A DNA stretch of 37,212 nucleotides. Origin: Ectocarpus siliculosus. Taxonomy: Eukaryota > Sar > Phaeophyceae > Ectocarpales > Ectocarpaceae. The stretch is from positions 1,851,399 through 1,888,610 of the forward strand of contig FN649730.1 of NCBI GenBank assembly GCA_000310025.1. The letters run 5' to 3'. A program made the position numbers and the translations under genes. This document shows positions 1 through 11,445 of the stretch, piece after piece. Below the pieces are notes generated by a model. That model was given only the letters and a program-made list of their open reading frames with translations, did not search any database and was not told the DNA's origin. Numbering within the stretch: position 1 is the first letter of the stretch; the number at the start of each line of letters is the position of its first letter.

Positions 1-1349
1 AGTTGTTTCTCGTCGTGGGCGATGCACACCGGGATAATCCATCCGAGCCAAGCCGACAATTGTGGCGGCATTGACAAGCGCTCTTGTCTACGAATCGTAT
101 CTGTGACTGCGACTCTCCATCTCCAGGTGCGAGACATTCATGTTGCTGCTGCTGCGAGTGACAATTTATTAGGCTCCATTTCCGTTGATTACGGGTATCT
201 ATCCCACCTTTGCGGTACACCCTCCTCGCGGCCCAGTCCTACGCCCGGGCCCACTCCGCCTGCTGGTACTGTTGAGATGTTACAGCATATCCATTATGCC
301 ACAGGTCAGCCCTGACGACGTCAGCGCTTACTTGTAGCAAAGTGGGCACTGTACATCTAGCAGATATGCTATACTTCATCTTGACAGGGATTCGCCCCCA
401 TTCTGCTGTCCAGCCGGTTGACGTGGCCCTGGCCCACTCGTCGCATGTTGAGGGAAAACCCCGCCGCGGCAGGGTGTCTTCTTGGCCCCCGCTGGGGCGG
501 CCACTAGCGTGGCCCGCCACAACGTCGCCAGGCTCCTTCCTCATCGACGCCTCAAATATGACTCGCCAACCGCGAGACCTGCTCTTCCAGCCTCGAAAAT
601 CTCTCGTTCTGCGCAGGAGGATGCGCACGCGAAGCCCCGTCTGTCTCACCGGCCGGTGCTACTCATCCTTAATGCGGTTTCCCTCGAGGGGGAACACTGT
701 AGAGTGCTTCCCCAGCCGCACTGCGAGTGAGACTTGCTTCAGTAGTGTACAAACTTCACGAGAGGGAGACGCGCAAGGGCGGAGCGGAAAGAGGGAGTGC
801 TGCAGAGAAGAAAGAAGAGTCCCCGTGTATCATCACGGTGCCCGTACCCTCTGCTACGAGTGTTAGTGTTACCATCTGTGTGACACAAACCGTACGGCAG
901 ACGTGTACAGCCCGTGGCTCTTGGGATGAGCGGAGGAATTTGGGGGAGGTTCCCGGAGCTCGATACTGATCTACGGAGATTCTATGTTTGTTGTTCGCCT
1001 TCAAGGATCTGCGCATTCCCCCGGCCGGTGAATACACGAAGCCAATTTTTGGGGGGCGGCACAGGTCCACTCAATTGCAGTGTCTTGCGTCAGGCAGGAA
1101 CATCATGCATATGTATACCGCCTGGCGTAACTGATGTGGACTGCCTACGAAAAGAAAGTTAATTGTTTTTCGAAAACAGACCAGGCAGGGGGCATGCAGA
1201 TCCCAACCCCAACTTCGTCGATTGTATGCTTCATTCCATATGCAACCCCAGCTCAGCCGATTCCATACTTTATCCAATATGTTTTCACTTACTGATGTGT
1301 CATATGATGTTTTGCTGCTTTCCTTTCTGGTCGGTTGTACGCGAGACAG
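1..1349. other. no recognisable gene; intron or intergenic sequence
   Basis: I see no convincing exon here. Short open frames occur on both strands but none has the amino-acid character of the exons further right. The exon at 1350 begins in phase 0 after a splice acceptor, so the 5' exons of that gene lie either in this stretch unrecognised or left of the window. Confidence 0.5.
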
Positions 1350-3206
1350 AACGTGCTGGGAATGAAGGAGCAAGACGCGGGTCTGCTCAAGGTCCTGGGT
1401 CCGCTGGCGGGCGACGCCCTGCGTCTTTCGGGGTACGACAAGGGGGGCGTGTCGGTGGCGCTTAACCCCGTCGACTCCAAGATTTTCGAGGTATGTACAG
1501 TGGGGGGCCGAGATTAGCGACCCTAGTGTCACGACGAAATGTGGCCGCTATTCAGGGCAGGTCGCTAATCCGAACTAACAATGACTTCGGTTAAACTACC
1601 GCGGTGCGGCGGTGCCACGTGATTTTGTGGCCGCTTAACAGGGCATGTCGCTATACACGAGGTCGCTAAACCGAGACCCCCACTGTACGGAGTAGGTGGT
1701 GCAACTGACTGACGGTCTTGTTTGCCATGGGGACGAAATCGTGTTTTGTGTTTTCGGTCGTATCGTTCGGTGTGGTTGATGCATGCCTCGTGCCCGGTAG
1801 GTACCAACGTGCTGGTGGACAGGATAGGCATCTATTTAGCTGTGTAACGTTCGTTGTCTCCTATGCATACCAATCATCTGTCGGTGGTAGCACAGAGGCT
1901 CGCCGGCTTTTCAGGGTACTATGCCGACGAGCGTTGTAACTGCCCAGGCATTTGTTCGAGGGATGACGTTTTCACCCCTCTCGGAGAGAGAGAGAAAGCA
2001 ACACCCTCTACTTTGTTGCTACAGAAACCGATCCCTGTTGAGGAGGGTTTGGGCTCGGGAATGCCAGCCGATTCTACCGCGTCCGTCCTCCTGCTGACTC
2101 CGATATGAGCGAGATGAGAGATTCAGACTTGTGCTTGAACAGCCGCTCGCGCTTCCCTCCTCTGACGACGGGTGCCTCAACGCCAATAGGCACTCTTGAC
2201 GGGATTGTGGGATAATTCTTGTGTTGTGTGACAACATCAGGGTTAGGGTTGGGCGTGATTGAGAACACCATGAGAAACAGTAGAGAAAACTGTACCGACG
2301 AGATCTTCTTACTGTGAACAGTTGTTGCGAACACGACTCTGTTGTTCTTGCCACCGCTCTCGCTTTCGTCAAACAACGCTGTTGGTTGTTGATGCTTACG
2401 ACGCTGCCGCCGTTCCCGCTTTCGTCAAACGCTTATGATTGTTGTTGCTCATGATGCGGCCGCCTCTCTCGCTTTCGTCAAACACAAAAGGGGGGAACAT
2501 TCCGGAAGCTGGCAGTTCTGACGAAAGACACCAAGGCCTTGGCCGACAAGGTTTCGGCGAGCGGAGGCGCCAAGAAGACGGGGGGAGGGGACGTGCTCTT
2601 CGCGGGGGAGGTTCCGGGGATCGGGACGAAGGTGAAGAAAAAAGAGACTCAAGCGTTGTTCCCCCGAAAAATCTGCCGTCTTGTCATAAAATAGACGATC
2701 ACAGAAAGACTATCGCACCCGTTGGAGATATGACCACAGCATTTGCCGAAGGGGATGGGTTCAAGTCTTACCATCTTGTCCAACATGTGTTCCACTCCAA
2801 TGCTGGAAGAATCGATTTGGCTGCTGTACGACACTCGAAACGCGCAGAATGTTTCTTGGTGCAAGGTCCAGAACCCTTAGCTGTTCACTAACGGCGATTA
2901 GGAAAAGAGTGACCGGAGTGCCCGGAAATCCGGTTTAAGTCGATGATATTGTGGGAGGATTCCACGCGTGGTTATCTACGTATGTATGTTGAACAGGTGC
3001 GTTGCCCTCTGGTTTCACAACGAGATTATTAGCGTCTTACTGATAAGACTAGCGGCACGCTGACGCGCACCCTCATGATGGTGTCGTGATTCCCTCTACA
3101 GGTGGCCAACACGATCGATTTCGAGGGTCGAGGAGTGGTGTTCGTTGACTACGACGACTTCGAAGGAGAGATGACGCCGCCAAGCTCGGAACAGGAGGAG
3201 TCCTAG
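1350..3206 (+). CDS. 3' end of a multi-exon gene of unknown function (three terminal exons)
   Basis: Three exons join in phase 0: 1350-1490 (acceptor GAGACAG, donor GAG|GTATGT), 2491-2631 (acceptor AAAAG, donor AAG|GTGAAG) and 3102-3206 (acceptor CTCTACAG, stop TAG at 3204). They give about 128 residues. The first exon begins NVLGMKEQDAGLLKVL and continues with a Gly/Leu-rich stretch. The second has a Lys/Ala-rich helix followed by a Gly-rich turn. The last begins VANTIDFEGRGVVFVDYDD and ends in an acidic Ser/Glu tail. The exons share codon style and helical, hydrophilic composition. I do not recognise the family. The N-terminal part is missing. The acceptor at 2490 has a poor pyrimidine tract and lies in the last copy of a small tandem repeat, so that exon start is the weakest point. 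The first intron carries a MITE. Confidence 0.6.
1498..1685. mobile_element. pogo/Tc1-mariner-like MITE (188 bp) in an intron
   Basis: The two ends are imperfect terminal inverted repeats of about 26 bp. Each starts CAGTGGGGG at the outer edge and reaches TAGCGACC on the inner side. TA flanks both ends (1496-1497 and 1686-1687), as expected for Tc1/mariner/pogo target duplication. Two subterminal direct repeats (TGGCCGCT followed by CAGGGCA and TCGCTA) lie inside. There is no coding capacity, so it is a non-autonomous element. It begins only seven bases into the intron, right after the donor. Confidence 0.75.
2362..2483. repeat. three degenerate ~55-bp repeats at an intron end
   Basis: The core GCTTTCGTCAAAC recurs at 2362, 2418 and 2471 (spacing 56 and 53), each preceded by a CCGCtctC-like stretch. 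The third copy runs into the splice acceptor of the exon at 2491, so the repeat supplies the 3' splice-site region. Confidence 0.6.
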
Positions 3207-4784
3207 GAAGACAGCAGCAGTAGTCTACGCAGATTTCTCAAAGTAAGAAACCATTCTGGATAAAACGTATAGATGGGGGGGTTAGTTGGGGCTCAGGGTT
3301 AGGGCTATAGAGTCTGCGTGCTGCCTGCTAGTTTTTCGTAACTAAGCTTGCTTTGTTTTGCGTAGGCAGTCGTGGGGAGACCGCTCAACAACCGTCCGGA
3401 AGCAGTTGTTGTAGGCTAAAGCAGTAAGCGCCTCTGGTTTGGACCGAGGCTGGGATTCTTAGTTCCTAGGGTTATGGTACAAATGGCCGCAGTATATGTT
3501 TTAGTGGAGGTTCTTATCCAGGCTGACAAATGGTGCTCAGGTTCGGCTTACGATGTCCTCAAGTTATTAGAATTTGAGATTTTTGAGGCTCCATGGAAGT
3601 GCCAAGTTCTTAGGTGCGAAAAATAAATACCTGCCAAGCTGTTCAGTGCTTTGATGGCGCTACCTGTATTCAGACGCTACCGAAAAACGGATACATGTAC
3701 TTCGAAGGACATAGACTATAGATGGTAGGGAGTTTAGTATGGATGGCCTCCGCGCCTCTGCCGTGGGGCGTTATGTTATTGAGGTCGAAAATTGAACTTG
3801 GCAACTACATCAGGCGCTCGGTTTTTGGCAGCCAACAACAAGTCGTGAGCTTCGCGCACAGCAGTAGAGGGTCTCAAGTGGTGCAAGGTCTCGTTGTCGT
3901 TGCTGCGCATTGTGCAGGAGTAGTGCAGCAGTGACTACTGCTGTGGAGGTGGGATTCGCGTTTGACGTATCGTAGAGGCCCTCCGTCATCTTTGAACGTC
4001 TAGTCTAACGTTGTGACCTGCCGCCGGTCTGCAGTCTCGCAAGCGTTGCCAGGCGGGGAGGGTGATGTATATGTTGAGCGCCAGGACCGAACACGCACAC
4101 GTGTACTTGTGCGTGTCAGTCCAAGAATAGATGTGAAGTATCTCACACCCTCCACACAAAAACAAATACCGGGCGAAACTGGGACCCCTGGACACTGGTA
4201 AGATCAGTGAACCCCGCTTTTGCGGTGGCCAAAACTGTGGCTGAAAATGAAGAGAGCAGATGCTCGGTTTATTTAAGGGGAAGCCGATACGCGGCGAGGG
4301 GGTCCGCAATAAAACAAACAAGAAGTTCTCATGTAGGGGGCGGTACATGTACTCAACTGCTGCTGCCTCTATCGAACAAAGTTACGTACGTGTGCGTCCA
4401 CGGCGAACAAAGACCGGGCACGACTATTTATTTGGTTCCTGCAGGTGGCTGCTACGAGACTTCCACCGGCGGACTCTGCAATGCGACACAAAGAAGCTGC
4501 GTGGATGTGCCTCTTCCTCACACCCTGTTGTCTCTCCACTCTGCCCCTTCACATCTTGCTTTGGAATCTCCGATTATTCAAGAAATCTCCCGATCGAAAG
4601 AAGACTGGATCGAGGACCTACTTGTCAAGGTCTAGTTGGGAAACCCCATGACAGACAAAACTCAATTCAAAAGATAAACGCCGGAGAGCTTATAAAAAAA
4701 TATCAAGTGCATGGTCTCAGCGCTCAGCAATGCATCACCCTCCCCCCCCCCCTTTTTTTTTGCTGCCCCCCACAACACCAAAAG
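3207..4784. other. intergenic or intronic stretch, no confident exon
   Basis: The preceding gene stops at 3204-3206. The next recognisable coding stretch is the terminal exon at 4785, whose upstream exons should lie somewhere here but could not be identified. The stretch holds a fragment of a dispersed repeat at 4556-4624 and a C/T-rich tract just before 4784. Open frames at 4207-4635 and 4260-4958 have unconvincing composition. Confidence 0.4.
4556..4624 (+). repeat. dispersed repeat fragment, copy 1
   Basis: This stretch aligns over about 65 bases with 12266-12328. Shared blocks include GAATCTCCGATT, TCAAGAAATCTCC, ATCGAAA and ACTGGAT, with small indels. The two copies are 7.7 kb apart in the same orientation and both lie outside recognised exons. 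Confidence 0.6.
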
Positions 4785-4962
4785 TCGGCGAAGGATTTGA
4801 AGACGCGGGTTATCACGCCCTCCAAGGAAGCCGAAACTCCCCAAAAGGGGCTCTTGAACGTCGGCAGGGGGGGGCTCCGGGGTCAAGATCATGAAACCTG
4901 CGGCAGGGCGAAAGGATGCCCCGAACGCCGGCCCCGGCAAGAAGAAGGCCTTCGATGATTAA
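4785..4962 (+). CDS. terminal exon of an unidentified gene with a basic C-terminus; frameshift at a G-run
   Basis: A strong pyrimidine tract (4741-4770) and acceptor CCAAAAG precede 4785. The exon then reads SAKDLKTRVITPSKEAETP and onward, Lys/Arg-rich and hydrophilic. At the run of eight G (4867-4874) the frame is lost. Removing one G would give a continuous tail ending KKKAFDD before TAA at 4960-4962. This looks like a homopolymer length error or polymorphism, not a true end. Upstream exons were not found and the family is not recognised. An alternative is a shorter exon starting at the GGCAG acceptor at 4867. Confidence 0.4.
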
Positions 4963-6123
4963 TGGTATGAAGGGGCGGGGTGTTCTCATTGCCGTGCATC
5001 CCGTAGTCGTTAGGCCATTCGCCTCGCATCCCTGCAAAGAAAGACGGGACGGAGAAAGAGGAGGGGGGCGCGTTTATATTGGCAAAAGGAGGGTGTTGGA
5101 GCGCGGAGACGCGTGATGGTCTCCTTCTATATTCCGGTACATAGTACGTGAAAGGGTTGCTTGGTGACTTGTTGATGGACCTATCGAGGGAAACAACTTT
5201 CCAAACACGGCTCGGGTTGAGCAGCGGTAACATGTGATACACGGAGCAACGCAACGAGGCGATACGTTGACGGGCTTTAGACGATTGATTCTTTCGAACA
5301 GTTGGTGGAGTTGAGAAACTCCTGGGTGGTGGGTGGGTGTGGACACCGTCTGGCGATGACGTGTCAGGAAGAGGCTGGTGAAGGCGCCCCTTCGTCGTAG
5401 ATGGTAGGTGTCGTGGGTGACGAAGGTGTTGGGAGTGATGTGGAGGTTGGTAGGCCCTGAAGATACATGTGGTCGGACTTCAGGTCCATCAAGATGTCGT
5501 GGGTGACGTGGGTGTTGGGAGTGACGTGGGCGCTGGTAGGCCCTGAAGAAGTGGTCAGACTTCGGGTCCATCAACGAACTGCTGGCATTCAGTTTCTGCA
5601 TTGATTGTCGGGCGGAAGGAAAAATGGGGCAGGCGGGCACACACGCGCAGTAAGTTAGGTGCACAGGTTCTATTGCCAGCTAGATAGTGCTACACAGGAA
5701 AATAACATTGCCTAGCTCCGTTGGAGTCCCATGCCGTTCGGGTGTAACATAAATTTTCGGGCAATTTTCTTACCATACGGAAGATGACCCACGTCAAATT
5801 TGAGTGGGCGCGTGTTTGGCTAGTTTTTTTTAATCTTTCGGGAAAGTTTTTTTTTAATATCTTTCGGGAAAGGTTTCGCGTTGTTCATGAACGGGTGGAC
5901 CCAGAAAAGTTGCTTCTTTTCCTATTCCGTGACCAACCTTAGACCATATCGAAGGGAGAAAAGCAAAATCAGAGCCCGATACACAGTTCATTTTCAATGC
6001 TGCAGGCACCACACTCCATGGCAAGCGCAGCAGCAGCAGCAACAGCAACAACAATTTCAACAAGAACACAACAGGTCGTCTATGGTATTGTAGGATATGG
6101 GACGAACACTACGTGCTGCACCC
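4963..6123. other. convergent intergenic region
   Basis: This lies between the 3' ends of a plus-strand gene (stop at 4960) and a minus-strand gene (stop at 6124). No exon was recognised. It holds an 86-bp tandem duplication (5410-5576), a short repeat of ATCTTTCGGGAAAG near 5834 and 5860, and a CAG/CAA trinucleotide run near 6028-6055. The 3' UTRs of both neighbours must lie here. Confidence 0.5.
5410..5576. repeat. two-copy 86-bp tandem duplication
   Basis: GTCGTGGGTGACG starts at 5410 and again at 5496. Both copies continue through GTGTTGGGAGTGA, GGTAGGCCCTGAAGA and end in GGTCCATCAA. Copies differ by several substitutions and a short indel. It lies between genes. Confidence 0.75.
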
Positions 6124-9100
6124 TCACCCAGCGGAGGTAGTAGCTCTCATGGTGAGCCCCCAGGCTTCAAGCCCGGCGTCGGCGATCAATGCCTCCGCAG
6201 CGGCCCTGTCAGCGTCGGAAACGGTGCTGGCGACGACGATCTTGGTGGCCGACTTGACGGTCGCACGGCGGGAGGCCTTGGAGTAGACGAAGGTCCCGGC
6301 AGCGGCAGCGGCGATGACGGCGGCCGAGGAGTCGGGCGTTTTCCTGCCCACGGGGGCCTTGAATGCGGCGGAGGTGTTGCTGGCGCGGAAAATCGAGGCG
6401 CCGTCCACGCTTCCCCACCTGCTGTGCAAGCTGTTTGTTTGACAAGACAAGAGTTGGCGGGCGCGGGGGGGGGGGGGGGGACCGCGAAGTGTGAGGGAGG
6501 ATGCGGGGATGAGCATGGAACCGGTGGAAAAACAAGTAACTAGGCCGACGGTCTCTTGCTGCTCGTTTCTTCGGAACATATTATGGGATGGAACGGCCGA
6601 AATGCTTGAAGAAGGTGATACTGAACGGTACCTCGCCCCAGTCTTCCCCACTAGATTGCTCAAACGTAACACTTTATCCTACTGCGATTGACATTGCGAC
6701 GCAAAGTATCGTAGCCAGCAAAAATCCCGTCAACGAAGCATCGCAGAACGCGCCCTCGTATGCAGCCATCAGTGACATCTGGTACATAAAGAGCTCAGAG
6801 CAGAGCAACCCCTGCACGCATCCCGAAAACAATGTCGCCACAACCGTCAAACAAACATGCACAGCAGCCTTCATACCGACAACGGGGATTACAAAACGAT
6901 CGGAAACGTTTGCTGGCAAGCCTACCGAGCAACCTTCATGCAATTTTGGTATCGTACCTGGGGCTGGGCGGCTCGGTCGAGCGGTCGGCGATGTCCTGCG
7001 CGCCGTCAACTGCAAAACAAAAAAAAAACAGGGAGCAAGCAAGGGAACGTTGTTGTTGGTACGACTGCGCGTAGTGAGACACAGAAGAGTCTCGCGCTCT
7101 TGACGCCACTCGCGACCGGGTTTATGATTTAATTCGTGTTTTCCATGAATAGCATTTTGTTGGTAGAGGGCATGGGACGCATCCGTCCAAACACCCGTCT
7201 TTACAACGTACACATTCGCTACATATAATCTCCGGGAAACCTTGATGGTAGAAAAACCATGCACAGAATCGTCGAATTTTCGACACAGGCTTCTGAAACT
7301 ATTGTCAACGTTCGAGCAGGAAGGACACACAACAAGCTGGTAGAGGACGAGCTGCAACAACTTCCACCTGACCATGCCCGTCCGACGAAGACGTTGGCCA
7401 CCTAGTCAACAAGCACACCGTCCTACGAAGAAAATACGCCGCAAGTAATCGTTTCGGCTCGGGTTGTGGTGTCCAGCTACTACACGTCCGTACATCGATC
7501 GTTTGTCGGACACCTTCCTCAAAGCAACCGCTCAAGGAGTATCCACGGCTGAGAGAGACGACCTCTGCACAGTGAGTCCCCCCGAACTACTGCAACACAC
7601 AACACCTCGGCAACACGTTTTCACAAGCGCTGACCTTTCTCGGGGTCCTTCACCCGCAGGGCGAGCTGGGTCTTCAATCGCTCGATCTCGCTATCTTTGT
7701 CGCCGTTGACCTGGCGGAGGATGTCGTTGTCCTGTCATCGTGGCACGGAGCGCAATACAACGGAAAACGGAGGTGGTGGTCTGGTGTCATTCAACGCTAT
7801 CACGCACAGACAGGCAGCTAGCGTACATAGCGTCGAATGTGTTCTGCCCCATCGACCTCAACGTGAAAACCGCGGTGGTGTGCTAGCATTGCAACAACGT
7901 CAACCGGATAAACCTGCTAGGAATTCTCGAGCGCGCACAATAGCATCAGCAGCAAGTTCCCTTCTGTTGGCACCCCCGTCGCAACCCACTGCGTGATTCA
8001 CCTTGGTCAGAGAGCATATCTCCGCATCCTTCTTGCCCAGAGTCGTCTCGTCGTCCCGGATCGTGCACATAAGGTCGGTTTGCAGCTGGTCGTGCAGTCG
8101 GTCGCACGTCTGGGCCTGAGGTCGCGTGCATCGAGACAGCGGTGCAGCGGACACAACGTCGTGTTAGTGGGGGTAGATTCAGTGCACGTGGGGACTGAAA
8201 ATTCTTGCTTGTTGCATTTCAAATCAGGAAGGATAGCATCGCAAACGGTAGCGTTCGTCGGGGTACCCCTCACATGACAAAACGTCTATTGTACAGTAGA
8301 ACTCTAGACGTGAAAAAAGTACTGGGTTACACCCCCCCTTTTGACTCACGTCCGCCTCCAAGAGAGCAAGGTTTGTCTCGAGTTGGGCTTTCCTCGCCGT
8401 CAGCCCGTCGATTTGTCGCTCGGCGCACCACATGTAGTGCGAGAAATCCCCCTGGGTCACCGTGTTGGAACGCTGGAAGTCATTGCACTGGAGCGTAAGA
8501 CTGGAAAGCTGGGAGACCGGGACGTTCGCGGAAGTGATAAAAGACAGGCCATGTGAGAAGACCAAAGGAGATGACGGGCGGGCGGGCGGGCGGGCGGGCG
8601 GGCGGGCGGGAGGGCGTTTCCAGATTGCTTTGTTCGTTATCCGCGCCGAAAAACCGTAGCTCAGAGGAGAACGCAAAATGTCCTCCAGGTCCTACCGCGT
8701 GCGGTCGTTCTACGTAGTAGTCGGGTCATCAACATGGCGCAGACGGAGGAGGTAGAACTTTAGGGGGCTACGACCAAAGTGCTTATTTCGACGGCGGGCA
8801 CCCAGTCAAGGCGTGAGTTCAACGAAACGAAAATATTTGATGATTGCCCAGCGGCTCAAACGACAAGAAGAGCAGGATGAGATTGTAGCGCGACAGCATG
8901 GAAACACTTCGGGGGGTTGGCTTCACCTGCTCGTCTTGCGCCTTGATCGTGTCACTGTAGGCCGCCTGAAGGTTGCTGTAACGCATACAAAGGAGACGCA
9001 GCAGCACCAGCCAGCACCAGCACCAGCATTATATTGTGAAATGAATCATGCGAGGCTGGGACAAGAGTTGGTAGCTAATTCTACTTCTAATCTCGGCAGT

Positions 9101-11445
9101 GTTGAGGGCAACGCTGTTCGAATGATGATGCTCTAGCTGATACCGTTCCTCAGGGCGATGAGGTTTCGGTCAAACTTCATCTCGCCGGTACGGACGGGAG
9201 CGTGGCGATCCTGATACACGGGTACACACCAACTTCCGCAGAAACGTGGATTGTGAATGAACGCCTAGTGCAACGTCGGTGGAAGAGACTTGTGCCTAGC
9301 AAGTACACACAAACCTTGCCATGCGAAACATCTTTATCCCCCGAGACGTCAGGCTACTGTCAATTTACCCTTCACAGATAGTACCCTACCCGAAACGACG
9401 CGCGCACTGGGGTTTTGTATCGCATCGGACCGGCAACCCAAAGCAGATAATCTAGTCATCGCTAATGCGTCGATGTTTGTCCATGTTTGTTTACCCGGAC
9501 TGACTGTCCAAAATGGCCGCCAATCGCGCCAGGCGGGACTTGACCAGAAGCTGTCTCTTGAGCCCCCTGACCCTCGCCTTGTAGCGGACGGTATTGCCCT
9601 TGTCCACATATCGCCAGGTGTTCACGGTGAACTGTGCGGCGGTAGAAAGGAAACGCTCGGCCGGTCCGCAGAAGCGGGCCTACGATACAAACGCATTGTG
9701 AACGCAAGGAGTATATTTTGCGAAATCAGCAGAGAGAGAGGGATGACGTCACCGATTTCGCTCGTTCGTTCTTCATGCACAGCACGAGAAACCAGGCGAT
9801 GAGCGCTGCTCCTTTTTCACGAAGCTCTGGCAGGGCTAAAAGAAAAAGCTGTGGCTGGGCTGACGTTGATGGGACCCAGTCGATATTTCACGGAAGCTTC
9901 CAGCGGAGGCCAGAAACTACATAGTGCTCGTTCTCACGGCATATTTACCACGGCACAAACACTGTGTTGTTTGACTGCAGACATGTCGTGCAGGTGTTGT
10001 TCTCTTCTACAGTATAACGTACGTGTCAAATCAACACCCATCCACCTCACGTGCATCAGGACCAAGAGCACGAAGCTGACCGTCTCGACGAATGCTTGGA
10101 AGGGCACCGTGACGAACATCACGGCCTGTGGTTGACATGCCGCGCGGCGGTGGTGCGGTGCAATGGACACAGATTGCAAAGGTTATGGCTTTAGTCGAGA
10201 ACACTACATCGTGCGAGATTAACACACCAGATTCGATTATATCCTGGGACTGGTTCAGCAAACACAACTTGCAATATAAACAAACAGCACCAGTATTTCT
10301 TTTTAGTTAGACAGATACCGCTTAACTGTTAACATCACGTCGGGCACCCATGGATTGGAGAATTGACGCCAGACCATCGTTTCGGGCCCTTTTTGCTGTC
10401 TCAGGAGGACAAATTGAACGCGGCGCGTGGTTTGGGCGAACACCACTGCTACTGCACGACTCGTTTATCAACGAAGGATGGGAAGAAAACGAACGGAACA
10501 AGAAAAATCGTTGTTTCCCGGCGTCACGTCAAGCCTGGCCTCACCAGAATGTCAACCACGGCGTCCTGTCCCGTCAACGCCGATAATATCAACGCTGTCA
10601 GCGTCCCGATGATAACCGCCCAGGGGAACTCGCTGTTCATCAATGTGACGATATAGCAGAAGCGGCGCGAGAAGACAAGTTAATCATCGACGGTTGCGTA
10701 CGGCATGAGACGCTAGAGACCACGTGAAGCAATAGTCTACTACATAATGCAGGCTACTCATATCGAAGGCGGACAGCATGCGACGGGTACTCCTCCTGTG
10801 CAACGAATGTTAATTAAAGTGATGTAAATCATCATTCAAGAGTACAAGCAAGAAGGGTTAATACTACTCTCGGTCTATCTTGCGTGCTGGTCAACTATCG
10901 CATCGGTCGCTCAAGATTAGCCGAAAGTGGGCCGAAAATGTAAACAGGAATTCAGCTGGCGACGGTGTAAAAGGTCCGAGCCGTGAACCTGACAGGGCTC
11001 TCGAAACGCGGCGGCCCACTTGCTGTAGTCCCCTGTGTGTCTAAATAGTCACTGGTCAATGAACGCTACGCCCTGACCGTACAGTGTAGTATATTTTTTG
11101 TTGGTTGTCAACAGTACTTAGACCAAGAACAGAAAAAACGATGATATACCGTAGACAGACCTGAACAAGAAAGGGCTGTACGACATCCGCCGACTTTGAC
11201 ACACTCCGACGACCGCAATAACATTCGCGCGTGGTGTGCGCTTGCACAGCGGAACGTTTCACTGACCTGGTGGTGGTGATGTGCATCGACAAATCTTCCT
11301 CAGCGGCCGAAGTGCCGTCGTTGGAAGAGGTTACGACACCCCACGCGATGACGCCCTGAAGCATGAAGACTAATGTAGTCACGCGCATGAGCGCCATTGG
11401 GGTGTTGGGGGCGATCTTTTCGAAGAGGGTCGTGAAGACGTTCAT
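6124..11445 (-). CDS. predicted membrane protein with a central coiled coil (11 exons, 447 aa), family unknown
   Basis: Exons on the minus strand: 11445-11267, 10632-10545, 10125-10051, 9679-9495, 8975-8927, 8508-8350, 8115-8002, 7731-7635, 7564-7514, 7009-6958, 6418-6124. They total 1344 nt and every junction keeps phase with GT-AG borders. Start is ATG at 11445-11443, just after a CAA-repeat leader; stop is TGA at 6126-6124. Residues about 17-41, 62-82 and 90-114 are hydrophobic, likely membrane segments. Residues 120-175 are basic. Residues 177-315 are charged and heptad-like, probably coiled coil. The tail has an Ala-rich hydrophobic stretch at about 380-396. I recognise no domain, so the role is unknown; a membrane-anchored coiled-coil protein is all the sequence supports. 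The small exons 8975-8927, 7564-7514 and 7009-6958 are the least certain. Confidence 0.72.
8574..8610. repeat. (GGGC)n microsatellite in an intron
   Basis: About nine GGGC units lie in the fifth intron of the minus-strand membrane-protein gene, between exons 8975-8927 and 8508-8350. The G-runs are on the plus strand, so the transcript carries C-runs and the template strand the G-runs. Confidence 0.85.

Noticed and set aside
2239-2254. TTAGGG-like telomere repeats (also near 3294 and 35618)
   Set aside because: Only about two units each; too short to be interstitial telomere sequence.
6674-6860. Hydrophobic minus-strand stretch GLLCSELFMYQMSLM
   Set aside because: Inserting it into the 11-exon gene gives a stop after the phase-2 junction, while joining 6958 to 6418 is in frame.
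9130-9211. Possible extra exon MKFDRNLIALRN on the minus strand
   Set aside because: Its phase fits neither neighbouring exon, whereas joining 9495 directly to 8975 is phase-perfect.
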